NCBI GenBank assembly: GCA_011947345.1
Contig: JAAVTG010000902.1
Location: forward strand, 1 to 46,391
Direction of reading: 5' to 3'
DNA: 46,391 bases
Source: Phytophthora quininea
Lineage: Eukaryota > Oomycota > Peronosporomycetes > Peronosporales > Peronosporaceae
Each line of letters opens with the position of its first letter. Positions within the stretch are counted from its first letter, which is position 1. A model generated the notes under the pieces. It searched no databases, was not told the origin of the DNA, and was given only the letters and a program-made list of their open reading frames with translations. The translations under genes were made by a program, and so were the position numbers. Of this stretch, positions 32,563-43,300 are shown piece by piece.

Positions 32563-33285
32563 CTACTGCGCTCGACGGATCTCAAAGAGCCCAAAGTCTC
32601 GTCCCCAGTACTCCTTGGGCAGCAACAGATCCGGGATCTTGTAGTACTCAAAGCCGTCCCGTTCTAGTTGTCGGAAGAACTTTAGCCGTGTGTCGGCTCG
32701 GTTCAAGCCCAGTAGAATCAACGTCCGCGACGTTGCGAAGCGGTTCACCGTGTGCAGCAAAGGGTCGTACAGCTCCTGCAGGTAGGCCACGTCGGTGCCT
32801 AGGATGACGTCCACCTGGCCTTCAACGCCTCCATCGGCACCGTCGGTCGTTGCGATCGACTCCAATAGACCTGTCTCCTGCTCCGACGACCCCCAAGCCA
32901 GCTCCGAGACATGCACCTGCACACCAGCGCGCACCGCCTCAGCGTTGCGCTGGACGTTGCGTCGCAGCCCCTCGACATGTTGCTGCAGATCCGTCAAATA
33001 CACGCGTGCAGGCGTAAAGCAGGCGGCTGTCATGAGCCCCACGAAGCCCGTGCCGCTGCCCAACTCCACGACATATTTGCCGTTGAAAATGGAGCGGTAG
33101 CGGTCTCGATTCAGCTCCAAATGCGCAGCCAAGAGCTCTCCGCTTGTCCACACCGAGCCGCCGATTCCTGGCGCCCAGTCGCACTCGAATTCGAGCGTCG
33201 TCTCGGTCTGCTGGTCGTCGTCGACTCGAACTCGCAACGGGACGATGTGTTTGTCCTGCATTGTATCGCTGCTTGGCGTCCCCAT
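32563..33285 (-). CDS. METTL21-like protein methyltransferase (Methyltransf_16 family)
   Basis: The start is ATG 33285 (MGTPSSDTM); the frame opens earlier only through a TTG. The product is about 240 residues, the normal length for the family. Features in order are the entry motif GGSVWTSGELLAAHL, the S-adenosylmethionine-binding loop VVELGSGTGFVGL, the acidic ribose contact VYLTDLQQHVEGLRRNV, and the post-II region VDVILGTDVAYLQELYDPLL, which replaces the usual D..Y catalytic block. Members of this family methylate lysines of chaperones, elongation factors and similar proteins in the cytosol; the substrate here cannot be told. The frame is intact. It is divergent from the TPR gene, with 135 nt between start codons. 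Confidence 0.9.
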   Translation of the reverse strand: MGTPSSDTMQDKHIVPLRVRVDDDQQTETTLEFECDWAPGIGGSVWTSGELLAAHLELNRDRYRSIFNGKYVVELGSGTGFVGLMTAACFTPARVYLTDLQQHVEGLRRNVQRNAEAVRAGVQVHVSELAWGSSEQETGLLESIATTDGADGGVEGQVDVILGTDVAYLQELYDPLLHTVNRFATSRTLILLGLNRADTRLKFFRQLERDGFEYYKIPDLLLPKEYWGRDFGLFEIRRAQ

Positions 33286-33420
33286 TGCTTTGGTCTCCGC
33301 TGCTTGGTGAGCCAACCGTTTGTTTGACGGGTGCAACAAAAAGTGCAACGGTTTTGATCGACTTCAACTATAAATGGCTACATGTAGCATTCGTCTACTA
33401 CTACTACAAGTTTAGTTGCC

Positions 33421-34525
33421 ATGGAGAATGCTGGGGACGAAGAATTGGCACGTCAGGACGTGGAGATGGCCAAGACCATCGGCAATAATTCCCAAGCGGA
33501 GCTGGTGAGCGAGATGGAGCAGTTGGAGGAGATGCACTTCCTCGAGAACCAGAAGGAGCTGGTGGCGCTGCAGCGACTGGATGACAAGTGCGCCAAGCTG
33601 CAGCAGGAAGGACGCTACACGGAGGCGCTCGAGTGCATGGAGAAGGGGCTTGTACTACGCCAGCATTTTTCGGAGCTGACAGTGACGAAGTATGGGCCAG
33701 CTGCAGAACCGTTGGTGAAATGTGCAACCTCCTGGCGATGACCTACCTACAACAAGAGGAATTTCGCGTCGTCTTGGAACTACTGAAGAAAGCCGAGATC
33801 CTTACCGAGCGTCACCCTGCAGGTCGTGCCGTCACACTTAACAATCTCGCCTGTTACTACCGTCGACAGGGGAACCTTCACAAGGCACTGACTTATTTAA
33901 CCGAAGCCTTGAAAATCGAGTCCAAGCTGGATAACTTGCCCAATAAGGCCGATACGCACCTGAATATGTGCGCGGTGTTGTCTCAACTAGGCAAGCATCA
34001 AAGTGCGTTGGGCCATGCCCAGTCGGCGCTGATTTTCCTACATGAAGAGCTACAGTTGGGTCGATCAGAGACAACAAATCCGACCCGCAAGTTTGGGTCG
34101 AAAACTAGCGAGAAACTGGACCCGAACGTGAAGCTGGACCGAGTCGCAGTGGTGGGCATCGCCTACCACAATGTGGGAGTTGAGCAGGAGTTCCTCAAGT
34201 GCTGGGACCTGAGTCTGCAGTCGTACAAGAAAGGGATGGAAATCACTTCGACTTATCTGGGGAATCCCATGGCATCGTCATCACGCTGCAGAATTCGCTG
34301 CTTAGTGCGAAACGAAGCATGGCCAGCAAGCTTCGTACTGGAGGAACACGCGGCGATGGGATTTCGGTACTACCAAACATCAACAGCGGTCGTCGATCTG
34401 CTGGGTCGAAATCTCTTGTAGCCCACAAAGGAAAACCCAAGAAACTCATTCGCGCGAAAGACGAATCCCCCACGAAGCTCCCCGTACCGTACAGCAACAA
34501 CGGCAGCAGTAGCACTCGCTATTAA
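33421..34525 (+). CDS. Tetratricopeptide repeat protein
   Basis: From ATG 33421 a glutamate-rich helical N-terminus leads into several TPR units, for example LQQEGRYTEALECMEKGLVL, TLNNLACYYRRQGNLHKALT and THLNMCAVLSQLGKHQSALG, then VVGIAYHNVGVEQEFLKCWD. TPRs form a superhelix that binds other proteins. The tail is basic and Ser/Gly-rich. Frame shifts lie near 33708 and 34260 (a GGGG run), each cured by one base; after the second the protein continues HGIVITLQNSLLSAKRSM and ends at 34525. The layout resembles kinesin-light-chain-like or ciliary TPR proteins, but I cannot assign a function. Its stop is only a few bases from that of the convergent glycosyltransferase gene. Confidence 0.85.
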
Positions 34526-34528
34526 CAT

Positions 34529-36394
34529 TTAAACGGTGCAAATTTCTTCTCTGTGTGCTGTGCGTTCCTTCGTGGAAGTATTCTCAGTCGCAATGACTTC
34601 TTGGAGTTGAAATCCAATGCGTTCGTACAGTCTCGCGTATTGCTCAAGAGCTGAGCTAGTGGAGAATCGCTTCACGACGGTATCGCGAGCATTTCTGCTA
34701 AGACGATGGCGTTTATCGCTGTCATTAACCACAGAAAGCAGTGCGTCGGCAAAGCTCTGAGCCGTAGCTTCTGGAACTGCCACACAATTGACATCGTTTT
34801 CGAGGAACTCGCCTGTTCCTGCTGAAATAAACCCCACGACAGGTAGCCCAACGCTCATAGCCTCCAGAACAGCAAGCCCCAAGGTTTCTGTGAACATTGG
34901 GCTTGCGAAAACGTGCATCTCTCGAAAAAGTTTATCAAAGCTGACTCATCGTTATATATTCCATCCACAAACTCCACGTTGGTGTTCAATAAACTCCACT
35001 CTAAAGCAAGAGACTTCAGACAAGATTTGTGTGAGCCATCACCGACAATCCTCAGTCGACAGTGAGAGCAAACGGGTAAAAGGAGCTTGATAACAGCCAG
35101 TAAAATACCCAGCGATTTCTCCGACGTCAGCCGCCCAACATACCCGATAACAAAGTGTTCGCGACCAGAGACTAGTACTGTCGACGGCGTAAATATCTGA
35201 GTATTCACACCTGTAGACAACACCACTTGACTTCGAGCCTGAACGTTTCCCACTACAGAATAATGTTTCTGTGCGAAATGTGAAGGTGATAGCAGTGCAT
35301 CCACCTGAACATTGGTCGGGTGGAGGTTCGCTAGCTCCATGACCACAGCACGAGCCCCAGCCAGTCTTGCTGCAAGAACCACCAACTTGTCCGCGACACT
35401 GCGAGTGTTTGCAAAGATAACGAGACCATCAGTACATGGAGACCTAAGGGTGTCAACGAGTTCGGTCCAGATCCTGGCAGCAAAACGAGGCTGAAGCTCA
35501 TGGAGAGCTGATTGATCCAACCTCGAAAGGTGTCGAGACGAGCGCTTTGCTAACGGGAACCGACGGTACAAGCTGGTCAATAAAGCTTTTACTACACCTT
35601 CCTCTGAAGTCTCGTTGTCAGACAGCTCGTTTCGAGGGATCTACAACCACAATTGAGCGTCAGAACAATGTTAGAAAGACATCCACACACAAAGTGTATA
35701 TCTTACCATCAAAGGGAGTCCCTGGAGACTCACGTTGAGTTTCCTCAATGCCACTACGAAAGGATTCTCCGGCACAATTTCTTCAAACGACTTTACTGCA
35801 AATTCCAGTTGAACGGGACGCATGTTCACACTATTCTTCATCCCCTCCGTGATCTGCAGCCACATTCTCTTCTGTCCGTCAAATCCCCCGACGCTGACGA
35901 AATATAGCAAACCGGAAGAACTTGCTGCATAGTCGAAGTGTTGGTATCTGAAAACTTCGAGTTGACAAGCACCACGGGCTTCTTCTCGCTCTCAGACAGA
36001 GGATACACCCACGGCGAGTTTTTATCCGAGATATCCACGACAACTTCCACGTGCAAAGTCTCTCGAGCAACCGCTACCGAACTATTCCACTTCATTAACT
36101 CCAGTCTCCAAAAGTGCGTCCCGGGATCAATCCCTCCGCCCATTACGATCGAATTCGCCCTCGACGTATGCTTATACGCTCCATCAACATTATCCCCGTC
36201 ACCAGCAGATATCCATCTTCAGGAATGCGAAAAGTCTTAATCCGAAAGTATATCTGCAAGCCCTTCAACAACCCGTTCGTATTGGACACCTGCCACCACG
36301 AATGTTGCTCTGGGAAAGTGATCTCCAGCGTAGGAATTTGCACGGCAAGAACTTCATTGACCAAGACAACCAGCAGCCAAAGCAAGTCCAGCAT
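34529..36394 (-). CDS. Secretory-pathway glycosyltransferase, family 4-like
   Basis: From ATG 36394 the protein begins with a signal peptide or anchor (LDLLWLLVVLVNEVLAV). An N-terminal domain of about 220 residues follows, rich in strands, which I do not recognise. A 66-nt intron (minus strand 35706-35641, GTAAGA...TGTAG) leads to a Rossmann-type glycosyltransferase. This has HFVIGYVGRLTSEKSLGILL, the usual sugar-nucleotide loop of GT4, and FTETLGLAVLEAMSVGLPVV, with the two Glu spaced as in the E-x7-E motif. GT4 enzymes keep the stereochemistry of the sugar they transfer; donor and acceptor are unknown. Frame shifts near 36160, 35930 and 34925 are each cured by one base. The fusion of a secreted N-terminal domain to GT4 is unusual. 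Only 76 nt separate its start from that of MON1. Confidence 0.82.
35641..35706 (-). other. 66-nt intron in glycosyltransferase gene
   Basis: The donor is GTAAGA and the acceptor is TGTAG on the minus strand. Removing it joins LQGLPLM to IPRNELSDNE in phase. Confidence 0.85.
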
Positions 36395-36470
36395 AACATC
36401 TCCAGGAGACGACAATTCCTGGGTCTCCGATCTTTCTACAGTTCATTGATTGGCTACAGCGAAGGGGGAT
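36395..36470. promoter_or_regulatory. Shared promoter region between glycosyltransferase and MON1
   Basis: The two divergent start codons are 76 nt apart. The interval contains GTTCATTGATTGG (36441-36453), loosely like the TCATT core of oomycete initiator elements. This is a weak match. Confidence 0.4.
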
Positions 36471-37977
36471 ATGGACGTTCTGGTGTGCTCGACGTCCGGG
36501 AAACCCGTGTTCCGCCACTGGTTGTCCACTGCCAAGTGTCCGTCTCAAGCGGATGAGTCGTCCACCAGTTCGTTTGCTAGTTCGTTGCAAGGCCTACTGT
36601 CGTTCGTGGCCTGCACGCAACACGAAGAGCTGCTGGAATTGGAAGCTGACGGTTGTCACTGCGTCTTTCGAAGTACCGATTGTCTGACGTTGGCTGCAAT
36701 CGAGCGCAGTGACAAGGACAATCTCTCTGTCAAGTTTGCAACCGAGTGCTTGCAGCAGTTGCTGCATTTGCTACAGAACCAAATCCTGTTCGTGCTCAGC
36801 GATCGAGGGCTCGATGTGCTCAGGAAGCAGCCCGGTTACGATCTACGGGAACTTTTGAGCGGCACCGAGAGAGTCACGAGGTCGTTGACAGAGCTGTGGG
36901 CGACCACACCAACTCTCAGGTTTAAAGACTTTGGTGTGCCGTTCGTCCGACTCAAGCCTGACGCTCGACGAGATGTGACGAGGGCGTTGGCGTACGAGGC
37001 CGGCAAAGGTGCGACGTCGACAACGACAACGTCGCCGATGATCTGTGGGCTGCTACTAGCGAAGGAGCAAGTGGTGGCAGTAGTGCAACCAAATAAGAAG
37101 CAGTTCAGTGTCCTTGTCGACGGTAAGAAAAGTTTCTTTACTTGTGATCATATTAGCTGATGGTTTTTATTGTTGTTTAGATCTGCTACTGCTAATCAAC
37201 TTCGTCTACCACACGCCGTCACTGACGAATTCCGAGACGTGGACGCCCATTTGCTTGGCGAATTTCAATGCGCGGTAAGGGAATAGATATGTATTTCCTT
37301 TTGCTACCGCTAATGCTACATTGTAGGGGATTCCTGTACGCGTACGTGGTCTTCTTGACGAGCGACGTGTGTCTTTTACTTCTCAGCAGCGAGCAGTCTC
37401 CCGAGCAGTTCCCATTTTTCCAAGCGAAGAAAGAGTTTGTGGCTCGGCGACTGGAAGAGATCGGCGCGATGGCAGCGATCCAAAACTCGGTGCAGACGCA
37501 TTCTCTGTGGAGACCACACGACGATCTACCGTTGCTGCATCATTTTATTTACAAGAACGAACTGACGGGGAATGCGCCAAGCCTGAGCTGTCGTTTCCTT
37601 TTGATGATGAAGATGTTGGCACTCGCTTGCTGCTGCTAAACCAGTACGCCAAGCTGCAGCATCTAATGTTCCCGACGCCAACCGACCCTGAAAACCGCGA
37701 AAGCCAAGTGTTGGGGAAACGGTTATCATCTCTGCAAAAAGCGACTGCGGCTAGAATGGTGTACGAGCGGAGTGATACCGGTCTGTTCGTGGGAATGTGC
37801 AGTGCCGACTGTCGATTGTTGGTGTGGTTCGACTCGCTCGCGACAGTTCCTGAAGCTCGCGAGCAAATGCAAGTTTTGTTGGACCGCCTTCGCCACGACG
37901 AGGAACTCATGTCTGTGGCGCTATTTCTTTCTAGTGGTGGATTTCCGTCGGTGAGCTCGCTGGGAATGTGGCCGTAA
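36471..37977 (+). CDS. MON1: Vacuolar fusion protein MON1
   Basis: MON1 with CCZ1 forms the exchange factor that loads Rab7 on late endosomes and drives fusion with the vacuole or lysosome. The start is ATG 36471 (MDVLVCSTSGKPVF). The first longin-like domain runs through FVACTQHEELLELE and FVLSDRGLDVL; the diagnostic segment is TWTPICLANFNA joined to RGFLYAYVVFL. Introns at 37123-37180 (GTAAGA...TTTAG) and 37275-37326 (GTAAGG...TGTAG) fit in phase. A frame shift near 37570 in GGGG is cured by one G (LTGECAKPELSF). The C-terminal longin region continues to GMWP, stop at 37977. The length, about 460 residues, is usual for the family. Oomycetes need this pathway for growth and infection, as known in fungi; that step is inference. 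Confidence 0.93.
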
Positions 37978-38131
37978 ATAGGAAGTATTGAAGAGTGAGC
38001 AAATGGAATATATGTATTTGGGAAGAAAAGTTGCCTTCGGTTCTCACTTCCGCGAGTACTGGGTAGAGCGATTTACTTGTCCTTGACAGTGCTCACCGCA
38101 GCGTTCTCTCTGCATGACAGACAGGACCAAG

Positions 38132-38782
38132 TCAGAAACGAATAAATATTTTTACAAAACGAAAGTGAAGTACACACCCCGCGAACGCCGGGTTCTTCAT
38201 CAGTTCCTGCACGAACAGATTGTTCGGCAGCTTGGTTTGCAGGCTGTAAACCAAGCACAGTCAAAATATCATCGAAGAATCTACCTCTTGCAACATATAA
38301 ACGTACATCTTCCTCGCTTCAGCAGCTCGAGGCGACTTGTCTTCTGGAAGCGTCAGGAACTCGGAGAACATTTCTCTGCGGATGCCGCTGATCCTCATCG
38401 ACACTCCAGCCCCAATGACTCCACCGACTATATCAACAATTCCGTTAGCACAAGAATTGAAAGGTGAGGTCGACAGGTACGCACCGATGACTCCCGTGAC
38501 GCCGAATCCAGTGCTCAAAGCAGCCACTCTCCAGACTCCAGCCATTGCAGAGGCCCCCACCAGTCCGCCAACTGCAGCACGACGCTGACCTCTCTGACGG
38601 TACTTTGTAAAAATCTCTCGTTCTGCTGGGGTAGCATTCGCCCTAGAAAGAAAGAAATAGGTTTGTGATCATTGCTAGTGAAGAGCAGACAGTACGGACC
38701 TCCACTTCCACGGCGACTCTCCTTTCTTGGCGAACTCAGAGCGCAGCGTGTGCATCACCTCGAATTGGTCTCGGCACGGCAT
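38132..38782 (-). CDS. Small glycine-rich membrane protein, unknown function
   Basis: The proposed start is ATG 38782 (MPCRDQFEVMHTL). A 57-nt intron runs from 38699 to 38643 and joins SPWKWR to ANATPAEREIFTKYRQ. The second exon encodes one or two Gly/Ala-rich hydrophobic hairpins (GGLVGASAMAGVWRVAALS, GFGVTGVIGAYLS, GIVDIVGGVIGAGVSM), then a helical charged part. The end is less sure: a second small intron near 38300-38245 would remove an in-frame TGA and lead to LPNNLFVQELMKNPAFAG, stop at 38132; otherwise the frame ends at 38261. The layout resembles small mitochondrial inner-membrane proteins, but I cannot name the family. Confidence 0.65.
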
Positions 38783-39099
38783 TGTTGTAGAAGGTTCTTG
38801 TTCTTGGTGGTGCTGCTGGTCCTACTTGGCAAATTGAATTGTGAACAACGGCAAAGAGAGACTTGCAGCAACGGCAACTGGCGTCAACTTTGAAGTTGAT
38901 GTTTATCATCATTCCTGACCATCATTTCGATGCCGAAAGTTGCCTTTTGGGGAACCCATGCAATGCATGCAGCAGCAGCAATTTGCTGCCCTGGGTCTGC
39001 AGGCAGCGTACACCAAGCAGAGTCTCAGCAGACTCACTAGAGCTACTTCACAAGAGCGTAGGGAATAAGAAGTTAATACTCGACACTCAGAGTGTGAGA

Positions 39100-40278
39100 C
39101 CAATTTCCAAGGTGTTGCTCGTTGCCCCACCCACCGTCAAGACCAACAGCGACCTCGGCGAGTGGGTCGCTGGTAGATGGGATCGGTGCGTGGTGGTGAT
39201 AATGTTGCTGATGGGCGTCTGCTTGCTACTACCCTGCGCTTTCCTCGTGCTGGATGCTGGACGTGCTGTTCCTGGGCTCCTTCAATCAGACAACGTGGAC
39301 CATGTTCATGGCGTTGATGGTGGTGCCCGTGGCGTTGGCCCCACCATTAAGAAGAGCACCGGCATGGCTGTCGCCGGATGCCTCGGCACGATCGTCGCTG
39401 ACGTGATCGGGATCGCCATCTTGCTCTACGAAGAACCGTGGACACCCGTCGCCCCCGCTGGCCGACGGCTCTCTCCACAACTCGCTGTCGTACGCGGCGG
39501 CGACCGTGATCCCCGACCTGCAGCGCCAACATTCACAACTGGAACGCATGCCGCGCGTCATCGTCTTCAGCCTCTGCCTCGCGTCGGCGTTCTCTATCGC
39601 GATTGCGGTGGCCGGATGCGTCGCGGGCGGGTGCCAAATGCCCGGCAACTTGATGTCCTCGGTCGCCAACATCGCTGGCCCGTTCACTACGACCACGCTG
39701 GGATTCGTTGCCAACCGCAGCGCCGTGATCATGGTCTACTAATTCACGCAGCTGCACCTGTCGATCTCGTTCGCGACGTTCCTGCACCCGGCGCTCTACA
39801 TGGTCGAGGGCGTCGTCTTGGGGATGCACGTGGTCGACGTCACCGTGGCAGACCACGCCAAGTCGATAGTTAAGGAGAAGAGCGCTTACATGACCACGGC
39901 CGGAGCTTCAGATCTGGAATGCAACGTCGGCTCAAAGTGTGCTGACTGTTCGATCGAGGACGATCTGGCCGAGGACAAGGGCGGCGCCAATGTGCTTCGA
40001 TACGTTCTGCTGCGGGTCGCTCTCATCGCGATTCTGGTGGCGTTATCGATCCTCCTGCGCGATCGCTTCCTGAAGACCTCGTGGGCTTCACCGCCATCAC
40101 GGTGGGCAGTCTCATCTTGCCGCTGGTGTTCTACATAAAGGTGTTCTGGCCCAAGCTCCCGGCGTAGGAGAAAGTGTGTGTAGCAACAGCGGCGATCTGT
40201 GCGATCGCAGGCTTGGACGTGATGGTGTACGCCGGCAAGAACCTGCTCAGAGGAGTTCCAACTCGATGTAAATGGTGA
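39100..40278 (+). pseudogene. AAAP-family amino acid transporter pseudogene
   Basis: The relic shows helices typical of amino acid/auxin permeases of oomycetes. These include VVVIMLLMGVCLLLPCAFLV, TIVADVIGIAILLYEE, the conserved VIPDLQRQHSQLERMPRVIV, LRYVLLRVALIAILVALSI, and VGFTAITVGSLILPLVFYIK, which is the usual near-C-terminal helix. In-frame stops interrupt it: a TAA at about 39740 (before FTQLHLSISFATFLHPALYM) and a TAG at 40165-40167, after which EKVCVATAAICAIAG continues the last helix. Several frame shifts also occur (about 39290, 39440, 40080). Stop codons by substitution mark this as dead, unlike most broken genes here. Intact relatives move amino acids across the plasma membrane. 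The 5' limit is approximate; the sequence before 39100 is not clearly homologous. Confidence 0.8.
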
Positions 40279-40369
40279 GCATGGTTTGATACCTTTTGAC
40301 GTTGATAATTAGCAAAACTGTCCCGCGAGGTCTTAGAGCTCGCCACTCCTTGCTACTCATAGAGAAGCT

Positions 40370-43300
40370 TTACTGTTGTTTCCTGCACTCATCTCGTGGG
40401 GTTCGATCCCCCAGCATCGCGTCCATACTCAGTTTGATGGCATCCGAGTCCGCTGCCTCCAGCATACTGATGGAGGAGTTGGATCCACGAATGCGCGTCT
40501 CGAAGCTGCCGTCACTGGAGAAGGCGCCCAAGACGGGATGTTGTCTTGGCGGCGACGAGATCTCCTCCTGGACAACGCGCACTTCCCGTTCTCCTCCACT
40601 TCGACCTCTTCGTCCGAGTCAAAGTCGTCGTCTTGGATGCCAGCGTACGAGATCTCCTCGTCCTCCTCTTCCTCGTCCGTGATGCGACCGACAAGAGTCG
40701 AGAAGTTGCCGATCATCGACTGCGACAGACTCATGTCCGACGTCACACTGCGGGTGCTCGGCGCCGTGGTCTCTGCAAACGTTTGCGAGAGACGCGTAGG
40801 CGGCAGTCCAAAGTTGGACGTGTTGCTGCGCGAGCTGGCAAAGTGCAGACTCTGCGAGTTTGGACGCCGTCTGCGCATGCTGCTCTCGTGGCCAAGACCT
40901 TGGAACGACGGGTTCAATCCAGCAGACATGACGCTGTCCCGCAAGTCGGCAAAGCCTCCACGGAGCTGGACATCGCTACCATGTCCACCGATAGACGGCA
41001 ATCCACCGCTGCTGATGGACGGCACACTACAATAACTAGGAACGGCGCCTCCAATACTAATACCATAAACCTCTTCGCGAAGCGCGTCCAGCAAATGATG
41101 AAGGGACTGTCGGAAGCCCATCATGTCTCCCTTTGTAAAGAAGTGGAAGAACTCGCTGCGTGCGAGACTGTACTTGACGTCGAGACTGAAGTCCATGTGG
41201 TTCACCACGACGGGCAGAATCTTCTTGCCCTTGTCCTCTGCGAAGGCCAGTTGGTCCTTCACGAGCTCACTCGCTAGCGTCTTCTCCGAGATCAGTACTA
41301 CGAAAGCCGAGCACTTTAGAATGGCTTCCTTGGCTTCATGAATGCGGACCGACATGTCGTCGTTGCGTGACAGCAACGGACGCTTGGATTTGGCTTGTCG
41401 AGTGTCTCCTCCTTGTCTTCTTCGATAGTCGACGACGACTCCTTCACCATGTGCTTGCGGTCCACGTAGCACCTCAGTCCGCCTTCGCGGCACATCTCGA
41501 CGCACAACTTGCGTACGAATCGCTGGTGGTTGTCGCCATGGCAGATGAACACAAACTGCTCGCCGCTGGCTGTAGCTGTCGTCAACTCCTCCAAGTCCTC
41601 GACAATACTGTCGTTCGTTTCCACTCGGCGGAGGGTCTTTCTGCGATGGCGTTCTTATTGTTGCGACCTCCACGCTTGGGCTCCGCATCCTTACCGGTGG
41701 GGCGGTGGAAATAGTACCCTCCAGTGTCCAGCACGATGCTGTCTGTCACGCCGTAGTCGTCGATGAAACTGTTAGAGCTACTACTACTGAGAATGCTCAG
41801 ATTTGTGCCATTGTAGTCGCGATTGTTGAGCCGCATGCCGCGAGTGCTTGCCGAGAAAACGCCGTTGGATCCAATCGACCGAGAGGAGCCGGGGGCTGGT
41901 CGACGGCGGCTGTTAGCGATCGGCACCGGCATCGAGCCATCTTCGCCGTATTCGTGGATCGACGAACCGCCCGAGTCGTACGAGTAATAGTTGGGAGTAT
42001 CGAAAGCGGACAGCTCCAATGCCCGTTCATCAAACTTCATCGAGTCCATGCCATGCGTGTTGGCAGAACTCATACCAGAGGAGGCGTGGTGGAGCTGCTG
42101 CCGTCGGGAACGCGACCCATTTCCTGCATGACCCGAGCCTGAGAGTGGGTTCGTCTCTGCGCGGCGCAGATTCCGCTTAATGTTGTCCTCTTTGCGTTTC
42201 TCAATCTCGTCGCGCATACCGTCCAACAGCATTCGCAGTTGCTTCTTATAAGCGTCCTCGTCGTATTCGTATTTGACTTCTTTTTCATTCACCTGCTCCA
42301 TGCTCACGATGGCGCTCTCAAAAGGCACAAGCTGACGGGTGTACAGATACACTTGCAACTCCTCGGAAATCTTCGCATGCTCGGTCGAAATGGCCAAGAT
42401 CGGAGTGCCTACCTGTTTGGCCAGAGCGAGTTCTTTCAGACACCACTCAGACTGCGTGTAATCCTCTGTCAGAATACACAACACCACTGCTGCGTTAGTG
42501 ATTCCCCGTGCGATCTCTTCGCGCCAGACAGAGCCGCCTCCGATCCCACTTGGGTCCATGAGGTCCAGCCAGACAGTGATGTTGGCGTCTTCAAGCGACT
42601 TCCGAAGCTTCAACGCGAACTCCGTATGCGAATGCGTGTAGCTAATCATCACATCACGTGTTCCTGCTGCTCGTTTGATTTCAAACTGCAGCCGCGTGGA
42701 CGTAGTGCAGTCAATCGGCCGGAAACCATCATGGTTCGTACGCATGATATCTCCCCCAAACTAAGTAATGCTACTGCTGTCTGTTGGTCGTCGAGTTTAA
42801 CCGCAAGATGCAATGCAGTATCACCCGTCGAACGAAGCTGGTGGTTGATATCGCCGCCTCCAGAGACCAGCGCTTTAAACATGTCCACAGTCGTGCCGCC
42901 AGCGCACGCTGCGCACATAATAGCTGTCATATCTCCGTCATCCACGATTGTCGGGTCTGCACCATGAGCAAGCAGCACTTGAACAATGTCCACGCGATTC
43001 ACACGAGCTGCCCAGTGGAGTGCTGTACGGCCATGAGCGTCTTGGAAATTGGCATTGGCTTTGGCAGCCAGCAGAATCTCAACGGCTGACACGGCGCCGT
43101 TCACAGCAGCCCAGTGCAATGGCGTGCGCTTGTTGAGTCCTACATAGCCTAACTCACCAAGACAGTCGGGGTTCACCTTCTTGCGCAAAAGCTTCGGATC
43201 ATCGCAACGTCATCCATAGCGGCAGCGGCATGAAGAGGAGTGAGAGCCACATCGCCGCCCCAGTCCTCTAACACCTGCGCCACAGCGTAGTTCCCTCGCA

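Noticed and set aside
40398..40412. A T-loop-like GGGGTTCGATCCCCC, suggestive of a tRNA gene
   Set aside because: No matching acceptor stem, D arm or anticodon arm lies at the right distances, and the bases fall inside the C-terminal codons of ankyrin-TIR copy 2.
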